NCBI RefSeq assembly: GCF_014250675.1
Contig: NZ_JACHTG010000003.1
Location: 124,001-188,000 of the forward strand
DNA from: Cetobacterium sp. 8H
Lineage (GTDB): Bacteria; Fusobacteriota; Fusobacteriia; Fusobacteriales; Fusobacteriaceae
Direction of reading: 5' to 3'
DNA: 64,000 bases
The notes under the pieces were generated by a model that did not search any database, was not told the DNA's origin, and was given only the letters and a program-made list of their open reading frames with translations. Positions 25,252-34,797 of this stretch are shown one piece after another (position 1 is the first letter of the stretch; every line of letters starts with the position of its first letter). Both the position numbers and the translations under genes were made by a program.

Positions 25252-26580
25252 TTATTTTAATATTGGCCAATATTCCTTATTTGCTTCAATTAATTTATCT
25301 AAAATTTTTCTGGCTTTTTTTGCATCAACTATTGTTCTATTTAATGTTAAAGCTTGAAGTGCTTTAGCATATGAACCTTCAAACCAAGCTTCTACAGTTA
25401 ATCTTTCATATGCAAATTGCTGTTCTATAAGACCCTTATAGAACGTTCCTATTTTTCCAACTCCAAATGGTCTAGGTCCATTGATACCTAAATTAGCTGC
25501 TACTTCTACCATCACATCATTGTCTAAATTAGATATTAATCCATTATTTTGAACTATAACTATATATATTTTATTTTCATTAAAAGCTATTGATTCCGCT
25601 ACTTCTACTATCATCTCTCCGTGAGCATCATTATGAACAACATTTGATTCACCCATATTGCCTCTTCTTGCAATCTCTTTACATTCTTCAAAAACTCTTT
25701 TCTCTCTTCCATTCATAACTTCATTAGCTCTTGTATAGTCTGGATCAAGCTTCGCTTTTTTATACTCAGGATAATAATAATATTGTAAATATGTATTTGG
25801 CATATAATCTGGAAAATCTACTAGCATATCTCTTACCATAGCATATGTATCTAACCAAGATTGATCTCTTTGCTCTGCATCTGCTGGTTTAAATCCAGAG
25901 TTTAATGTTATATCTTTTAATTTAGGAACTAAATCTACTCCATTTTTATCATATATATTTGTAAACCATCCGAAGTGATTTAACCCAAAATATACAGGTT
26001 CAAATTCACTTGAGTCCATTCCTAAAAGTCTTCCATATGATCTTAAAAGATTCACTGGCTGATCACAAATATTCAGAATTTTTTTATCATCTGGGAAAGC
26101 TTTTTTTAAAGCATCTGCTACTATTGCTGCTGGATTAGTGTAGTTCAAAAACCAAGCTTCAGGCGAATACTTTCTCACTTCTTTTATCAGATTTATCATA
26201 TCTCCAATAGAACGCATTCCATAAGCAAAACCACCTGCTCCACAAGTTTCTTGTCCTATAGCTCCAAGACTTAATGGTATTTTTTCATCTAATTCTCTCA
26301 TTTTATATCCACCAGTTCTAATCTGACATAATACAAAATCTACACCTTTAAAAGCCACTTCTGCTGATGTTGTATATTCAAATTCTACTGTTGGATACTC
26401 CTCTTTAAAAAGAATCTTTGCAAACTCTCCAATAACCTCTTGTCTTTCTGGATTATTATCAAAAAGAACGATTCTTTTTAATGGAAATGTTCCCTTTCTT
26501 TTACAAAGAGCTTTTAAAAGTCCTGGCGTCCAAGTACTTCCTCCACCTGCAATCGCTACTGTATATTCTTTTTTATTCAT
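25252..26580 (-). CDS. GH4 6-phospho-alpha-glycosidase (GlvA/MalH-like)
   Basis: 442-aa NAD+- and Mn2+-dependent hydrolase of PTS-imported 6-phospho-disaccharides. NAD-binding GGGSTWTPG (12-20), IGQETCGAGGFAYGMRS, metal/active-site C172-D-Q-P and N201-H202-F-G-W. The C-D-x-P pattern belongs to the alpha-glucoside branch, whose usual form is CDMP; here Gln replaces Met. ATG at 26580 after AAGGGGTGAG is preferred over GTG at 26586. First gene of the operon, behind a TreR-like operator. Confidence 0.9.
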   Translation of the reverse strand: MNKKEYTVAIAGGGSTWTPGLLKALCKRKGTFPLKRIVLFDNNPERQEVIGEFAKILFKEEYPTVEFEYTTSAEVAFKGVDFVLCQIRTGGYKMRELDEKIPLSLGAIGQETCGAGGFAYGMRSIGDMINLIKEVRKYSPEAWFLNYTNPAAIVADALKKAFPDDKKILNICDQPVNLLRSYGRLLGMDSSEFEPVYFGLNHFGWFTNIYDKNGVDLVPKLKDITLNSGFKPADAEQRDQSWLDTYAMVRDMLVDFPDYMPNTYLQYYYYPEYKKAKLDPDYTRANEVMNGREKRVFEECKEIARRGNMGESNVVHNDAHGEMIVEVAESIAFNENKIYIVIVQNNGLISNLDNDVMVEVAANLGINGPRPFGVGKIGTFYKGLIEQQFAYERLTVEAWFEGSYAKALQALTLNRTIVDAKKARKILDKLIEANKEYWPILK

Positions 26581-26610
26581 AATCACTCACCCCTTAAAAA
26601 ATTTGTATAG

Positions 26611-26653
26611 TTGTATATACAAGTAATATATATTAAAAATTTAAAATTGTCAA
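26611..26653 (-). promoter_or_regulatory. Sugar-operon promoter with TreR-like operator
   Basis: TTGACA (26648-26653), 17-bp spacer, TATATT (26625-26630) on the minus strand. The perfect palindrome TTGTATATACAA (26611-26622) overlaps the expected transcription start, with a partial second copy (CTATACAA) next to it. This palindrome is the known operator of GntR/UTRA repressors of the TreR type. Confidence 0.8.
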
Positions 26654-26663
26654 ATTTTTTTTA

Positions 26664-26713
26664 ATAAAAAAAGTATCTATAAAGAATCATTCTCCTTCAT
26701 AGATACTTTTATT
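26664..26713 (-). terminator. Terminator of recQ
   Basis: AAAAGTATCTAT / ATAGATACTTTTTTT hairpin on the minus strand immediately after recQ. Confidence 0.8.
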
Positions 26714-26717
26714 TTTA

Positions 26718-28640
26718 TCAATTTTTAACTTTAGCTTTTAATGCCTTGTATATTACATTAAATTCAATATTTTCAAACTTTCCAAAATAAGGATCTGTCC
26801 CTTTATTTCCAAATTTAGGTGTATTTATTCCACTTAAATATTTTATAACTCCTATTAAGCTCCAAAACTCTCCCATAACATCTTTTAAATATAGAAGTTC
26901 TTCAAAACTTAATCTTTCTAATTCCAGTAACTCTTTGGAATTTATCTCAGGTATTTTAGTAGTATTCTTATTACAAACAGAGCAATGTCCACAATTTTCA
27001 ATCTCATTTCTCTCTCCAAAATGAGATGATAATCCCATACTTAAACATTTATTACTTTCGAAAAATGATATCATTTTATCAAATCTTTCGATTTCATTTT
27101 TTACATTATTTATAAATAAATTATATATTGTTTCAAGTATCGAACTAATTTCTGATGGTTTTTTTATTATTTTAAATAGCTGATATGTTTCTTTTACTCT
27201 ATATTCTATCAAATCACCTTTTTCTAAAATTTTTATAATTTCAGTTAAGTCACTTTTTTTAATTCTTTGCTCTTTGTCTTCAAAGCTATCTACATCTAAA
27301 TAATTCCAAACTTTCTTTCTATCTAAACAACTGAAAAAATATTCAATAGTATTTTGTGGAAGATGATTTCTAAGGGCATCCTTTATATTTTGATCCTCTT
27401 CTAAAAATCTTAGCTGTAATTTTTTAAATGAGTAGGATACAGGCTCTAAAACTCCATTCATCTCCAAATATACCATCAGTGTTTTTAATGGTAAAACTTT
27501 TATATTATAATCTCTACTTGCATGGTATTCGCTAAGTTCAAAAAAATCACTTTCACTTTTTTCTAGGTCATTTATAAATTTTTTCAAAGTATTTTTTTCT
27601 ATAAAATCTCCATATATAAAGTTTTTAAGTATTGCTAAATCCTCTTTCGTAGCAAATACTTTACAATAGGATTTCTCACCATCTCTTCCAGCTCTTCCAA
27701 TCTCTTGTGCATAATTTTCTAAAGATTTTGGTAAGTTATAATGAATAATATTTCTTATATCACTCTTATCAATTCCCATTCCAAAAGCTATTGTCGCAAC
27801 AATAATCTTTACTTCTCCATCCATAAACTTATTTTGTATTTTTTCTCTTTGTTCATTATTTTTACCAGCATGATATGATTCAGAATTAAAACCATTATTG
27901 TTTAAAAAACTAGATAATCTATCTGCCGTCTTTTGTTGAGTTACATACACAATCGTCGATTCTTTTTCCTTTAACCTTAGTTCTTCAAGCAATTTTTCAT
28001 CTTTTAAGTAGCTTTCTATTCCTTCTACATTTAGGTCCAAATTACTTCTATAAAAACCTGTCACAACAACATTTTCATCTTCAATATCAAATTGTTTTTT
28101 CATATCTTCAATGACTTTTGGTGTAGCTGTTGCAGTAAGTAATAACACATTTTTTATATTAAACTCTTTTTTATAAATAGGTAGCTTCAAATAATCTGGT
28201 CGGAAATTATGCCCCCACTCAGAAATTGAATGAGCTTCGTCAATAACCATCAAATCAATTTTCATATCTTTTAAATGTGATCTAAATATCTCATTTTTAA
28301 ATCTTTCCGGACTAATCATCAGTATCTTAACTTGATTCTTTTTAGCCAATTCTATCGCTTTTATAAATTCTTCTCTTGTCTGTGAAGAATCTATTCTTAC
28401 TGCGGGTATATTTTTTCTATTTAAAAAATCTAATTGATCTTGCATTAAACTTACTAGTGGAGATACTACTAAGGTTATATTATCTAATTTTAATGCCGGA
28501 AGCTGATAGCAAAGAGATTTTCCACTTCCTGTTGCAAATATAGCTATAGCTGATTTATTATTTAAAATTTTATCTATTACTTCTTCTTGACCTTGTCTAA
28601 AATAGGTAAATCCAAAATATTTTTGTAATGCCTCTTTCAT
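26718..28640 (-). CDS. recQ: ATP-dependent DNA helicase RecQ
   Basis: 640-aa 3'-5' helicase for recombination repair. Walker A ATGSGKS (36-42), DEAH 134-137, SATs-like TATATP, motif VI QEIGRAGRDG, and the RecQ zinc site (CLSMGLSSHFGE with NCGHCSVC). The RQC region follows; an HRDC domain is not obvious at the C-terminus. ATG follows AAAGGGAG. Single gene with its own terminator. Confidence 0.95.
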   Translation of the reverse strand: MKEALQKYFGFTYFRQGQEEVIDKILNNKSAIAIFATGSGKSLCYQLPALKLDNITLVVSPLVSLMQDQLDFLNRKNIPAVRIDSSQTREEFIKAIELAKKNQVKILMISPERFKNEIFRSHLKDMKIDLMVIDEAHSISEWGHNFRPDYLKLPIYKKEFNIKNVLLLTATATPKVIEDMKKQFDIEDENVVVTGFYRSNLDLNVEGIESYLKDEKLLEELRLKEKESTIVYVTQQKTADRLSSFLNNNGFNSESYHAGKNNEQREKIQNKFMDGEVKIIVATIAFGMGIDKSDIRNIIHYNLPKSLENYAQEIGRAGRDGEKSYCKVFATKEDLAILKNFIYGDFIEKNTLKKFINDLEKSESDFFELSEYHASRDYNIKVLPLKTLMVYLEMNGVLEPVSYSFKKLQLRFLEEDQNIKDALRNHLPQNTIEYFFSCLDRKKVWNYLDVDSFEDKEQRIKKSDLTEIIKILEKGDLIEYRVKETYQLFKIIKKPSEISSILETIYNLFINNVKNEIERFDKMISFFESNKCLSMGLSSHFGERNEIENCGHCSVCNKNTTKIPEINSKELLELERLSFEELLYLKDVMGEFWSLIGVIKYLSGINTPKFGNKGTDPYFGKFENIEFNVIYKALKAKVKN

Positions 28641-28699
28641 AATATCTCCCTTTTATTCTCAATTCGTTCTTTATATTATAACATAAAAAACAATAAAGA

Positions 28700-29161
28700 C
28701 TAATATTTCTTATCATCATACTCTTTTTTCTTGACTATATGATAAAAAATTTGAGAAAAAGTTGAAACACTAAGTATTCCAATAGCTATTGAACCAGATA
28801 TTATAAAAGTTTCAATTCCCTTTCCAACAGCTTGAGAAATATTATCTTGAACTATGTAGTACATGGTATAGTAGATTCCACCACCTGGAACAAGTGGGAT
28901 CATGCCTGGATATAAAAAAGCTACTGTTGGAACTTTCATTTTTCTTGATAAAAGTTCTGAATAAATAGTTATTGTTGCAGCAGCAGCAGTATAAGATATA
29001 AAGTAAGTAAATCCTTTTTCATTTAATAAGCTGTATACTAGCCAACCTATCCCGGCTCCAAAGCTCCCAAATAAATTTTTTCCTCCTCTAACATTAAAAA
29101 TTATTCCAAATCCATATGTTGCAAATATTGCTGATATAACCTGAATTGCTATATAGTTCAT
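28700..29161 (-). CDS. ThrE-type exporter, small subunit (YjjB/DUF3815)
   Basis: 153-aa membrane protein with four to five hydrophobic segments. The conserved block PGMIPLVPGGGIYYTMYYIV identifies the C-terminal half of ThrE, the threonine/serine exporter. Its start overlaps the stop of the larger half by 4 nt, so both halves are probably made in equal amounts and work as one exporter. In E. coli the YjjP/YjjB pair exports succinate, so the substrate could be an amino acid or a dicarboxylate. Confidence 0.87.
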   Translation of the reverse strand: MNYIAIQVISAIFATYGFGIIFNVRGGKNLFGSFGAGIGWLVYSLLNEKGFTYFISYTAAAATITIYSELLSRKMKVPTVAFLYPGMIPLVPGGGIYYTMYYIVQDNISQAVGKGIETFIISGSIAIGILSVSTFSQIFYHIVKKKEYDDKKY

Positions 29162-29946
29162 AGGAATCCTCCTAGTGTTTTTATGATCGATAGTGTTATT
29201 CCAGAACCAATGGCAAGAGCTGTTCCAATCATAAAAGCCTCTACTCCACGGGCTATTCCAGAAACTAAATCGCCAGCTATTAAATCTCTTATTGAGTTAG
29301 TAAACGCTATTCCTGGAACTAAAAGCATTAATGTTGAAATAACTGAAACTGAAATATTAAAAATTATTCCCCACTTAAAACAAATATATGCTGAAAGTGA
29401 GCAGACCATACCACCGACTAAATTTAAAAAGAAATTATTTATTTGGAGTTTAGCTGAATAATATCCTAACATTGAAATTGAGAGTGCACCAATTATTGAA
29501 GCAATACAATCTCTATAGCTCCCGTTAAAATAAAAAGCAAACGCTCCTGCTGCTAAACAATTTCCTATTAAGGTATACATAAATCTATTTGTTTTTTGCT
29601 CATCAATCTCCTGAATTTGTGATAAAAATTCTTTAAAGGTATATTTATCTATATCTCTTACTAATTTGCTTAGTCTTGTTATCTTTTCTACATTGATCGT
29701 CCTCATCCTTATTTTTTCTATATTTGTAAAAAACCTACGTTCTTTACCTCTTATCGTTGTCAGAATACTTGATAAAACTGCAAAAGAATTTGATTGAAGG
29801 CCATAATAGCTACATATTTTATCTACCATATCCTCTGCCCTGTAAGTTTCACCACCTGATTCTAATATTAATTTCCCAACATAACTAGCTAAATAAAGAA
29901 TATCGTTTTCATTCACAGCTGTTAAGTTATCATTTAGTTTATCCAT
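29158..29946 (-). CDS. ThrE-type exporter, large subunit (YjjP/DUF1212)
   Basis: 262 aa: a cytoplasmic N-terminal portion (about 1-115; LILESGGETYRAEDMV and SFAVLSSILTT are family marks) followed by five hydrophobic segments with LVPGIAFTNSIRDLIAGD. First gene of a two-gene unit with the small half. ATG follows AGGGGAAG. Confidence 0.87.
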   Translation of the reverse strand: MDKLNDNLTAVNENDILYLASYVGKLILESGGETYRAEDMVDKICSYYGLQSNSFAVLSSILTTIRGKERRFFTNIEKIRMRTINVEKITRLSKLVRDIDKYTFKEFLSQIQEIDEQKTNRFMYTLIGNCLAAGAFAFYFNGSYRDCIASIIGALSISMLGYYSAKLQINNFFLNLVGGMVCSLSAYICFKWGIIFNISVSVISTLMLLVPGIAFTNSIRDLIAGDLVSGIARGVEAFMIGTALAIGSGITLSIIKTLGGFL

Positions 29947-30066
29947 AAATCTTCCCCTTAAAAATAAGTTATAAATAAATATTCACATGTTTAAGTTTGT
30001 TTCCTTGAAAAATTTTAAAATATGTTTTATAATATAAGTAATTTTTATATAGATTGGAGAAATATT

Positions 30067-30408
30067 ATGACAAATTTACCAAATTGCCCAAAATGCAATT
30101 CAGAATATACTTATGAGGATGGAAATCTTCTTGTTTGTCCTGAATGCAGTTACGAATGGTCTGCAGAATCTACTGAAGATAACTCTGATGATGCTCTTAT
30201 AGTTAAAGATGCTAACGGAACTCTTTTAGTTGATGGAGATACTGTTTCAGTTATCAAGGACTTAAAAATAAAAGGTAGTTCATCAGTTGTTAAAATTGGT
30301 ACAAAAGTAAAAAATATCAGATTAGTTGAAGGCGATCATAACATCGATTGTAGAATTGATGGTATTGGAGCTATGAAATTAAAATCTGAATTCGTAAAAA
30401 AAATCTAA
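30067..30408 (+). CDS. YjdM/PhnA-family zinc-ribbon protein
   Basis: 113 aa. An N-terminal zinc ribbon ([11 protein letters not shown] and CPECSYEW) is followed by the family's domain ([39 protein letters not shown]). Named PhnA from the E. coli phosphonate locus, but unrelated to phosphonate breakdown there; role unknown. The frame opens at 30022, but ATG at 30067 after GGAGAAATATT matches the family start. Confidence 0.9.
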   Translation: MTNLPNCPKCNSEYTYEDGNLLVCPECSYEWSAESTEDNSDDALIVKDANGTLLVDGDTVSVIKDLKIKGSSSVVKIGTKVKNIRLVEGDHNIDCRIDGIGAMKLKSEFVKKI

Positions 30409-30436
30409 GAGAGCGTTAAGCTCTCTTATTTTTTTA
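30405..30436. terminator. Terminator between yjdM-like gene and mgtA
   Basis: AAGAGAGC (30407-30414) pairs with GCTCTCTT (30420-30427), then ATTTTTTT. Confidence 0.85.
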
Positions 30437-33049
30437 CAGCCAATTTTTAAATTTTTTAATGTAATATCTTTTCATAATTAAAATAAGAAAAAAATAACCA
30501 AATAACATAAAAAGAATCCATACAAAATATAGCGGTACTAGTGGAACGAATTCTAAACTGATATTTAATTTTGTATATGGAACACAAATAGCAAAAATCA
30601 TTATTGCTGATGTCAATAAAATTACTTTTATATTGGCATTAGATTGTATAAATGGTATTTTTCTTGTTCTAATTAAATGAATTATCAATGTCTGCGAAAG
30701 TATACTTTCTATAAACCACCCTGTATGGAAAAGTGCTTGTGTCTCAATGCTATTTGCTTTAAATACGTAAAACATCAACAAGAATGTTAAAATATCAAAA
30801 ATAGAGCTTACAGGTCCTATGTAAATCATAAATGTCCCTATATTTTCAGCACTCCAATTTTTAGGTTTTAGAATCTCGTCTTCATCCACATTATCCCAAG
30901 GAATCGATATTTGCGAAATATCATATAAAAGATTTTGAAATAAAATTTGAATTGGTAACATTGGTAAAAATGGTAGAAACGCACTCGCTATAACTACACT
31001 AAATACATTTCCAAAATTTGAAGAAGCTGTCATTTTTAGATATTTTGTCATATTTGTAAATACTTTTCTTCCACCTATAACTCCTTCTAATAAAACTGTT
31101 AAGTCCTTTTCTAAAAGGATTATTTCAGCAGATTCTTTTGCAATATCTACCCCTGTATCTACAGAGATTCCAACATCTGCTTGTCTCAATGCAGGTGAAT
31201 CATTTATCCCATCGCCCATAAATCCTACTGTATTACCCATCTCTTGTAATAATTTTATAATTCTTGATTTATTTGATGGGGATAGTTTACAAAATATTGT
31301 AGTCTCACCCAAAAGTTTTTTTAGCTCTATATCTTCTAATTTATCAATCAGCTCTCCATCGATTGTATTGCTTGTATCTATACCAATATCTCTACAAACT
31401 TTTTTTGTTACTAATTCATTATCTCCTGTAAGTATTTTTATATTTACACCATATCCATTTAATGATTTTAAAATTTCACCAACCCCTTCTTTAGCGGGAT
31501 CTAAAAATCCTAAGATACCTATAAATGTTACATCTACTTCATCCTTAACTGCAAAATTTAACTCTCTTTCTTTTGAAAGTAATTTTTTACTTATACCAAT
31601 AACTCTCATCCCATCGTTGTTTAATTCATTAACTAAATCCTTTATTCTATTTCCTATCTTTTCTTCTAAAGGTATTATTTCTCCATCAACCTCAGCAAAC
31701 TTAGAAATTGATAACATCTCCTCTATAGCACCTTTGGTTATCATAATTCTTTGTTTAGAATTATCCTCTAAAATAACTGACATTCTCCTTCTATCAAAAT
31801 CAAAGGGAAGCTCATCTATTTTTTTATATTCATTTTTTATATGTGCATGCTGATCCTCAAAATCTAATATTGCTCTGTCCATAAGATTTTTCAATCCTGT
31901 CTGAAAAAAACTATTTAAATATCCAAAATATAAAACATTATCATCTTGTTCTCCATGTAGATTTAAATATTTTACAACTGATACCTTATCCAAGGTTAGT
32001 GTTCCTGTTTTATCTGTACATAAAATATTCATCGCTCCAAAATTATGAATAGAATCCAATTTTTTTACTATTGTCTTTTTCTTTGATAGCTCAATTGCTC
32101 CTTTTGTAAGATTTCCTGTAACTATCATAGGTAACATTTCTGGTGTTAATCCAATTGCAACAGATAAACTAAAAAGAAGTGATTCAAACCATTCATGCTT
32201 CAAGTATCCATTTATAAAAAATACAATTGGAACCATTACAAACATAAATTTTATTAAAAGTTTTGAAATATCATCAATTCCTTTTTCAAAACTTGTTTCA
32301 ACTTTTAAACCACTTAAATTTTCACTTATCGTACTTAAAAATGCCATCCCTCCTGTATGCAAAACTATCCCCGTAGCTGAGCCACTAAGTATATTTGTTC
32401 CCATTAATGCTAAATTAGATATCTCTGAAATTATATTACTACCTTTTATTAATTTTTCAGATTTTTCTACAGGATCAGATTCTCCTGTTAAAACCGATTG
32501 ACTTATAAACAAATCTTTACTTTTTATAATTCTCAAATCACCTGGAACAATATCTCCCGCTGCTAATTTTACAATATCTCCTGGAACAATTTTTTTTAAA
32601 TCAATCTCTCTCCAATCTCCGTCTCTTAATACAGTTACTTTTGTTACTATTAATCCCTTTAAACGTTGAGCCGTCTTACTAGAGTTATACTCTTGTATAA
32701 ATTTTATTAAGCTACTTATCAGTATCATAGATAATATAAAAAATATTGAGACCCAGCTTCTCTCTTCTGCCCTTACAAATATTATATCTGTAAATACTGA
32801 AACTATGGCTAAAGTTCCTAATATTAAGTTGAACGGATTTAAAAAAGCTAAAAACAATTGAACATACCATGCTTTGGGTTTTTGATTTGAAATTTCATTT
32901 AACCCATATTTTTTTATTTTCTTTTCTACAGAGCTTGAGCTAAGGCCTTCTACTCCACTTTCTAGCTCTTGATATATTGTTGTTATTTCTGCTTCTGAAT
33001 ATAGCTTTAAAGAGCCTTTTATCTGTTTCTCTACTTCATATTTTTCCAT
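30434..33049 (-). CDS. mgtA: P-type ATPase, magnesium importer MgtA
   Basis: 871-aa P3B-type ATPase. TGES (188-191) in the actuator, phosphorylated Asp D346 in CTDKTGT, TGDN, and GDGINDSPAL in the hinge; M4 has the MgtA-type LTPEMLPMIV. About ten membrane segments. The start is ATG at 33049 after AGGGTGG. The 120-nt upstream region shows no recognisable M-box riboswitch. Confidence 0.93.
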   Translation of the reverse strand: MEKYEVEKQIKGSLKLYSEAEITTIYQELESGVEGLSSSSVEKKIKKYGLNEISNQKPKAWYVQLFLAFLNPFNLILGTLAIVSVFTDIIFVRAEERSWVSIFFILSMILISSLIKFIQEYNSSKTAQRLKGLIVTKVTVLRDGDWREIDLKKIVPGDIVKLAAGDIVPGDLRIIKSKDLFISQSVLTGESDPVEKSEKLIKGSNIISEISNLALMGTNILSGSATGIVLHTGGMAFLSTISENLSGLKVETSFEKGIDDISKLLIKFMFVMVPIVFFINGYLKHEWFESLLFSLSVAIGLTPEMLPMIVTGNLTKGAIELSKKKTIVKKLDSIHNFGAMNILCTDKTGTLTLDKVSVVKYLNLHGEQDDNVLYFGYLNSFFQTGLKNLMDRAILDFEDQHAHIKNEYKKIDELPFDFDRRRMSVILEDNSKQRIMITKGAIEEMLSISKFAEVDGEIIPLEEKIGNRIKDLVNELNNDGMRVIGISKKLLSKERELNFAVKDEVDVTFIGILGFLDPAKEGVGEILKSLNGYGVNIKILTGDNELVTKKVCRDIGIDTSNTIDGELIDKLEDIELKKLLGETTIFCKLSPSNKSRIIKLLQEMGNTVGFMGDGINDSPALRQADVGISVDTGVDIAKESAEIILLEKDLTVLLEGVIGGRKVFTNMTKYLKMTASSNFGNVFSVVIASAFLPFLPMLPIQILFQNLLYDISQISIPWDNVDEDEILKPKNWSAENIGTFMIYIGPVSSIFDILTFLLMFYVFKANSIETQALFHTGWFIESILSQTLIIHLIRTRKIPFIQSNANIKVILLTSAIMIFAICVPYTKLNISLEFVPLVPLYFVWILFMLFGYFFLILIMKRYYIKKFKNWL

Positions 33050-33180
33050 AAACACCACCCTTTATTGCTCCTCTTTTACTCTATAGTACCTATAAAATCT
33101 ATTTTATCCTTTAAAAGAGTTCTATATAAAAAAGCTCTTTAGCTATATAAAACAATAACTAAAAAGCACTATAAAATATT

Positions 33181-34797
33181 TTATTCAATTTTTTGTAAGA
33201 AATATATATATATAATTTTATTTCTATTTTTAAATCTATAAAAATCATCTACTAACTCTACATTATAATTTTCAAATTTCTCTTGATCTAATGGTTTTTC
33301 ACTTAAATAATAAAATTTATCTGGCAACTCTTTTTCAGGTGTATGTTTAACTATCTGTTTTCCTACACTCCAAACATCTTCAATTGAAAAATTTTCAGAG
33401 TATACAGGATAATCCAACTTCGTTTTTTGTAATGTTTCTAGAAGTAGATGTTCTTTATTCTTTTTTCCTCTTATATCCTGCTCAATTATCCAAGTTAAAC
33501 TTACATTTACTAATACCAATACCAATCCACTATACAGTATTATTTTCTTCTTAAAGTTGTTTTTTTCTTTAAAATAATTTTTGAATAAGTCACCTATTAT
33601 GAATATAAAAAAACCTATAAAGATTAAAAATAACCAAAAATTTTTAAAATTAATTAAGTAGCTCTTCCATTTTAATAATACTATTCCTAAAAAACTAGCG
33701 ATTACTATTAAAGCAAATTGAATATAAAAAATAATTCTATCAAACTTTTTTAGGAACTTCCATTTTTTATTTAAGTAATAATCTAAAATAACTCCAATAG
33801 GTATTGTAGCAACAATATAAATTGGAAGACCATATCTCTCTTTTTTCATTTTAACAAAAGAAAGAAATAGTAATGTTAAGATATTCCAACTAATACCAAA
33901 TTTAAAAAATCTATTTTTTTTACCATCTCCAAAATCCCATTTTTTTAAAAATGGAATTATTGAAAATACTGCCCAAGAACCCATATAAACAAAGTAGTTA
34001 AAGTAGTAAAAAAATCCTCGTACATGTCTAGTTGTCCAAGTATTTTTTTCTTTATTTAAAACCGACATGAATAGTTGCTTATTTTCAATTATCATTCCTA
34101 CTGGCCAAATCATTGCTAATGAAACTCCCATTAAAAGCGCTAATAGTATTCTTTTTTTACTATTTTTAATCTCATCACATCTATAAACAAATATATATGA
34201 AATTATAAATGGAATAAACATTCCATAAATAGCTACTGGCCCCTTACTTAAAAGAGAACATGCAAATAAAAATCCACTTATTAAAAAAGGGGCTATATTT
34301 TGATTTTTTAATCCTATTATCATATACGTTATTGCTCCAAACATAAATACATATGGATATGTATCCCATGCATTTTCAGCTCCAATTTTTGTTAACATAA
34401 ACGTTGAGGATGCTACAAAAGAAGTTATAAATGCCAAATTTTCAGAATCTGAAGATATTTTCACTAACTTGTAGATATAAAAAACTAATAACAAACAGAT
34501 TAGAGCTACTGGTATCCTAAGTAACCATTCATCCGAAAAATTATTAAAAATTTTCATAACTAATGCGGTTAACCAAGTTGGCAACGGTGGTTTTTCAAAC
34601 CTGTATTCTCCATTAAGTGTTGTCACAAACCATTCGTTATTTAAAACTATCTCTCTTGCTGAAATAAAATTTCGAGATTCCATTAAGTCTGCACTTCTTA
34701 TCCACAAGGTACTAAAAAAAGATACAAAACTCAATAATGATATTAGTAATATTTTTTTATTTCTTGACACAAATCCTCCAGGTTTTTTATTTTCCAT
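33181..34797 (-). CDS. ArnT-like glycosyltransferase (GT83/PMT superfamily)
   Basis: 538-aa inner-membrane enzyme with about 11-12 hydrophobic segments and a C-terminal periplasmic part. The ArnT signature is present: RSADLMESRNFISAREIV followed by NGEYRFEKPPLPTWLTAL (acidic residues and EKPP in the first periplasmic loop). Such enzymes move a sugar from undecaprenyl phosphate to lipid A or core. Last of six overlapping LPS-sugar genes; start and stop of neighbours touch at 34797. Confidence 0.85.
   Translation of the reverse strand: MENKKPGGFVSRNKKILLISLLSFVSFFSTLWIRSADLMESRNFISAREIVLNNEWFVTTLNGEYRFEKPPLPTWLTALVMKIFNNFSDEWLLRIPVALICLLLVFYIYKLVKISSDSENLAFITSFVASSTFMLTKIGAENAWDTYPYVFMFGAITYMIIGLKNQNIAPFLISGFLFACSLLSKGPVAIYGMFIPFIISYIFVYRCDEIKNSKKRILLALLMGVSLAMIWPVGMIIENKQLFMSVLNKEKNTWTTRHVRGFFYYFNYFVYMGSWAVFSIIPFLKKWDFGDGKKNRFFKFGISWNILTLLFLSFVKMKKERYGLPIYIVATIPIGVILDYYLNKKWKFLKKFDRIIFYIQFALIVIASFLGIVLLKWKSYLINFKNFWLFLIFIGFFIFIIGDLFKNYFKEKNNFKKKIILYSGLVLVLVNVSLTWIIEQDIRGKKNKEHLLLETLQKTKLDYPVYSENFSIEDVWSVGKQIVKHTPEKELPDKFYYLSEKPLDQEKFENYNVELVDDFYRFKNRNKIIYIYFLQKIE

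Noticed and set aside
33050-33180. M-box or other magnesium riboswitch upstream of mgtA
   Set aside because: Only about 120 nt of AT-rich sequence; none of the conserved M-box blocks is present.
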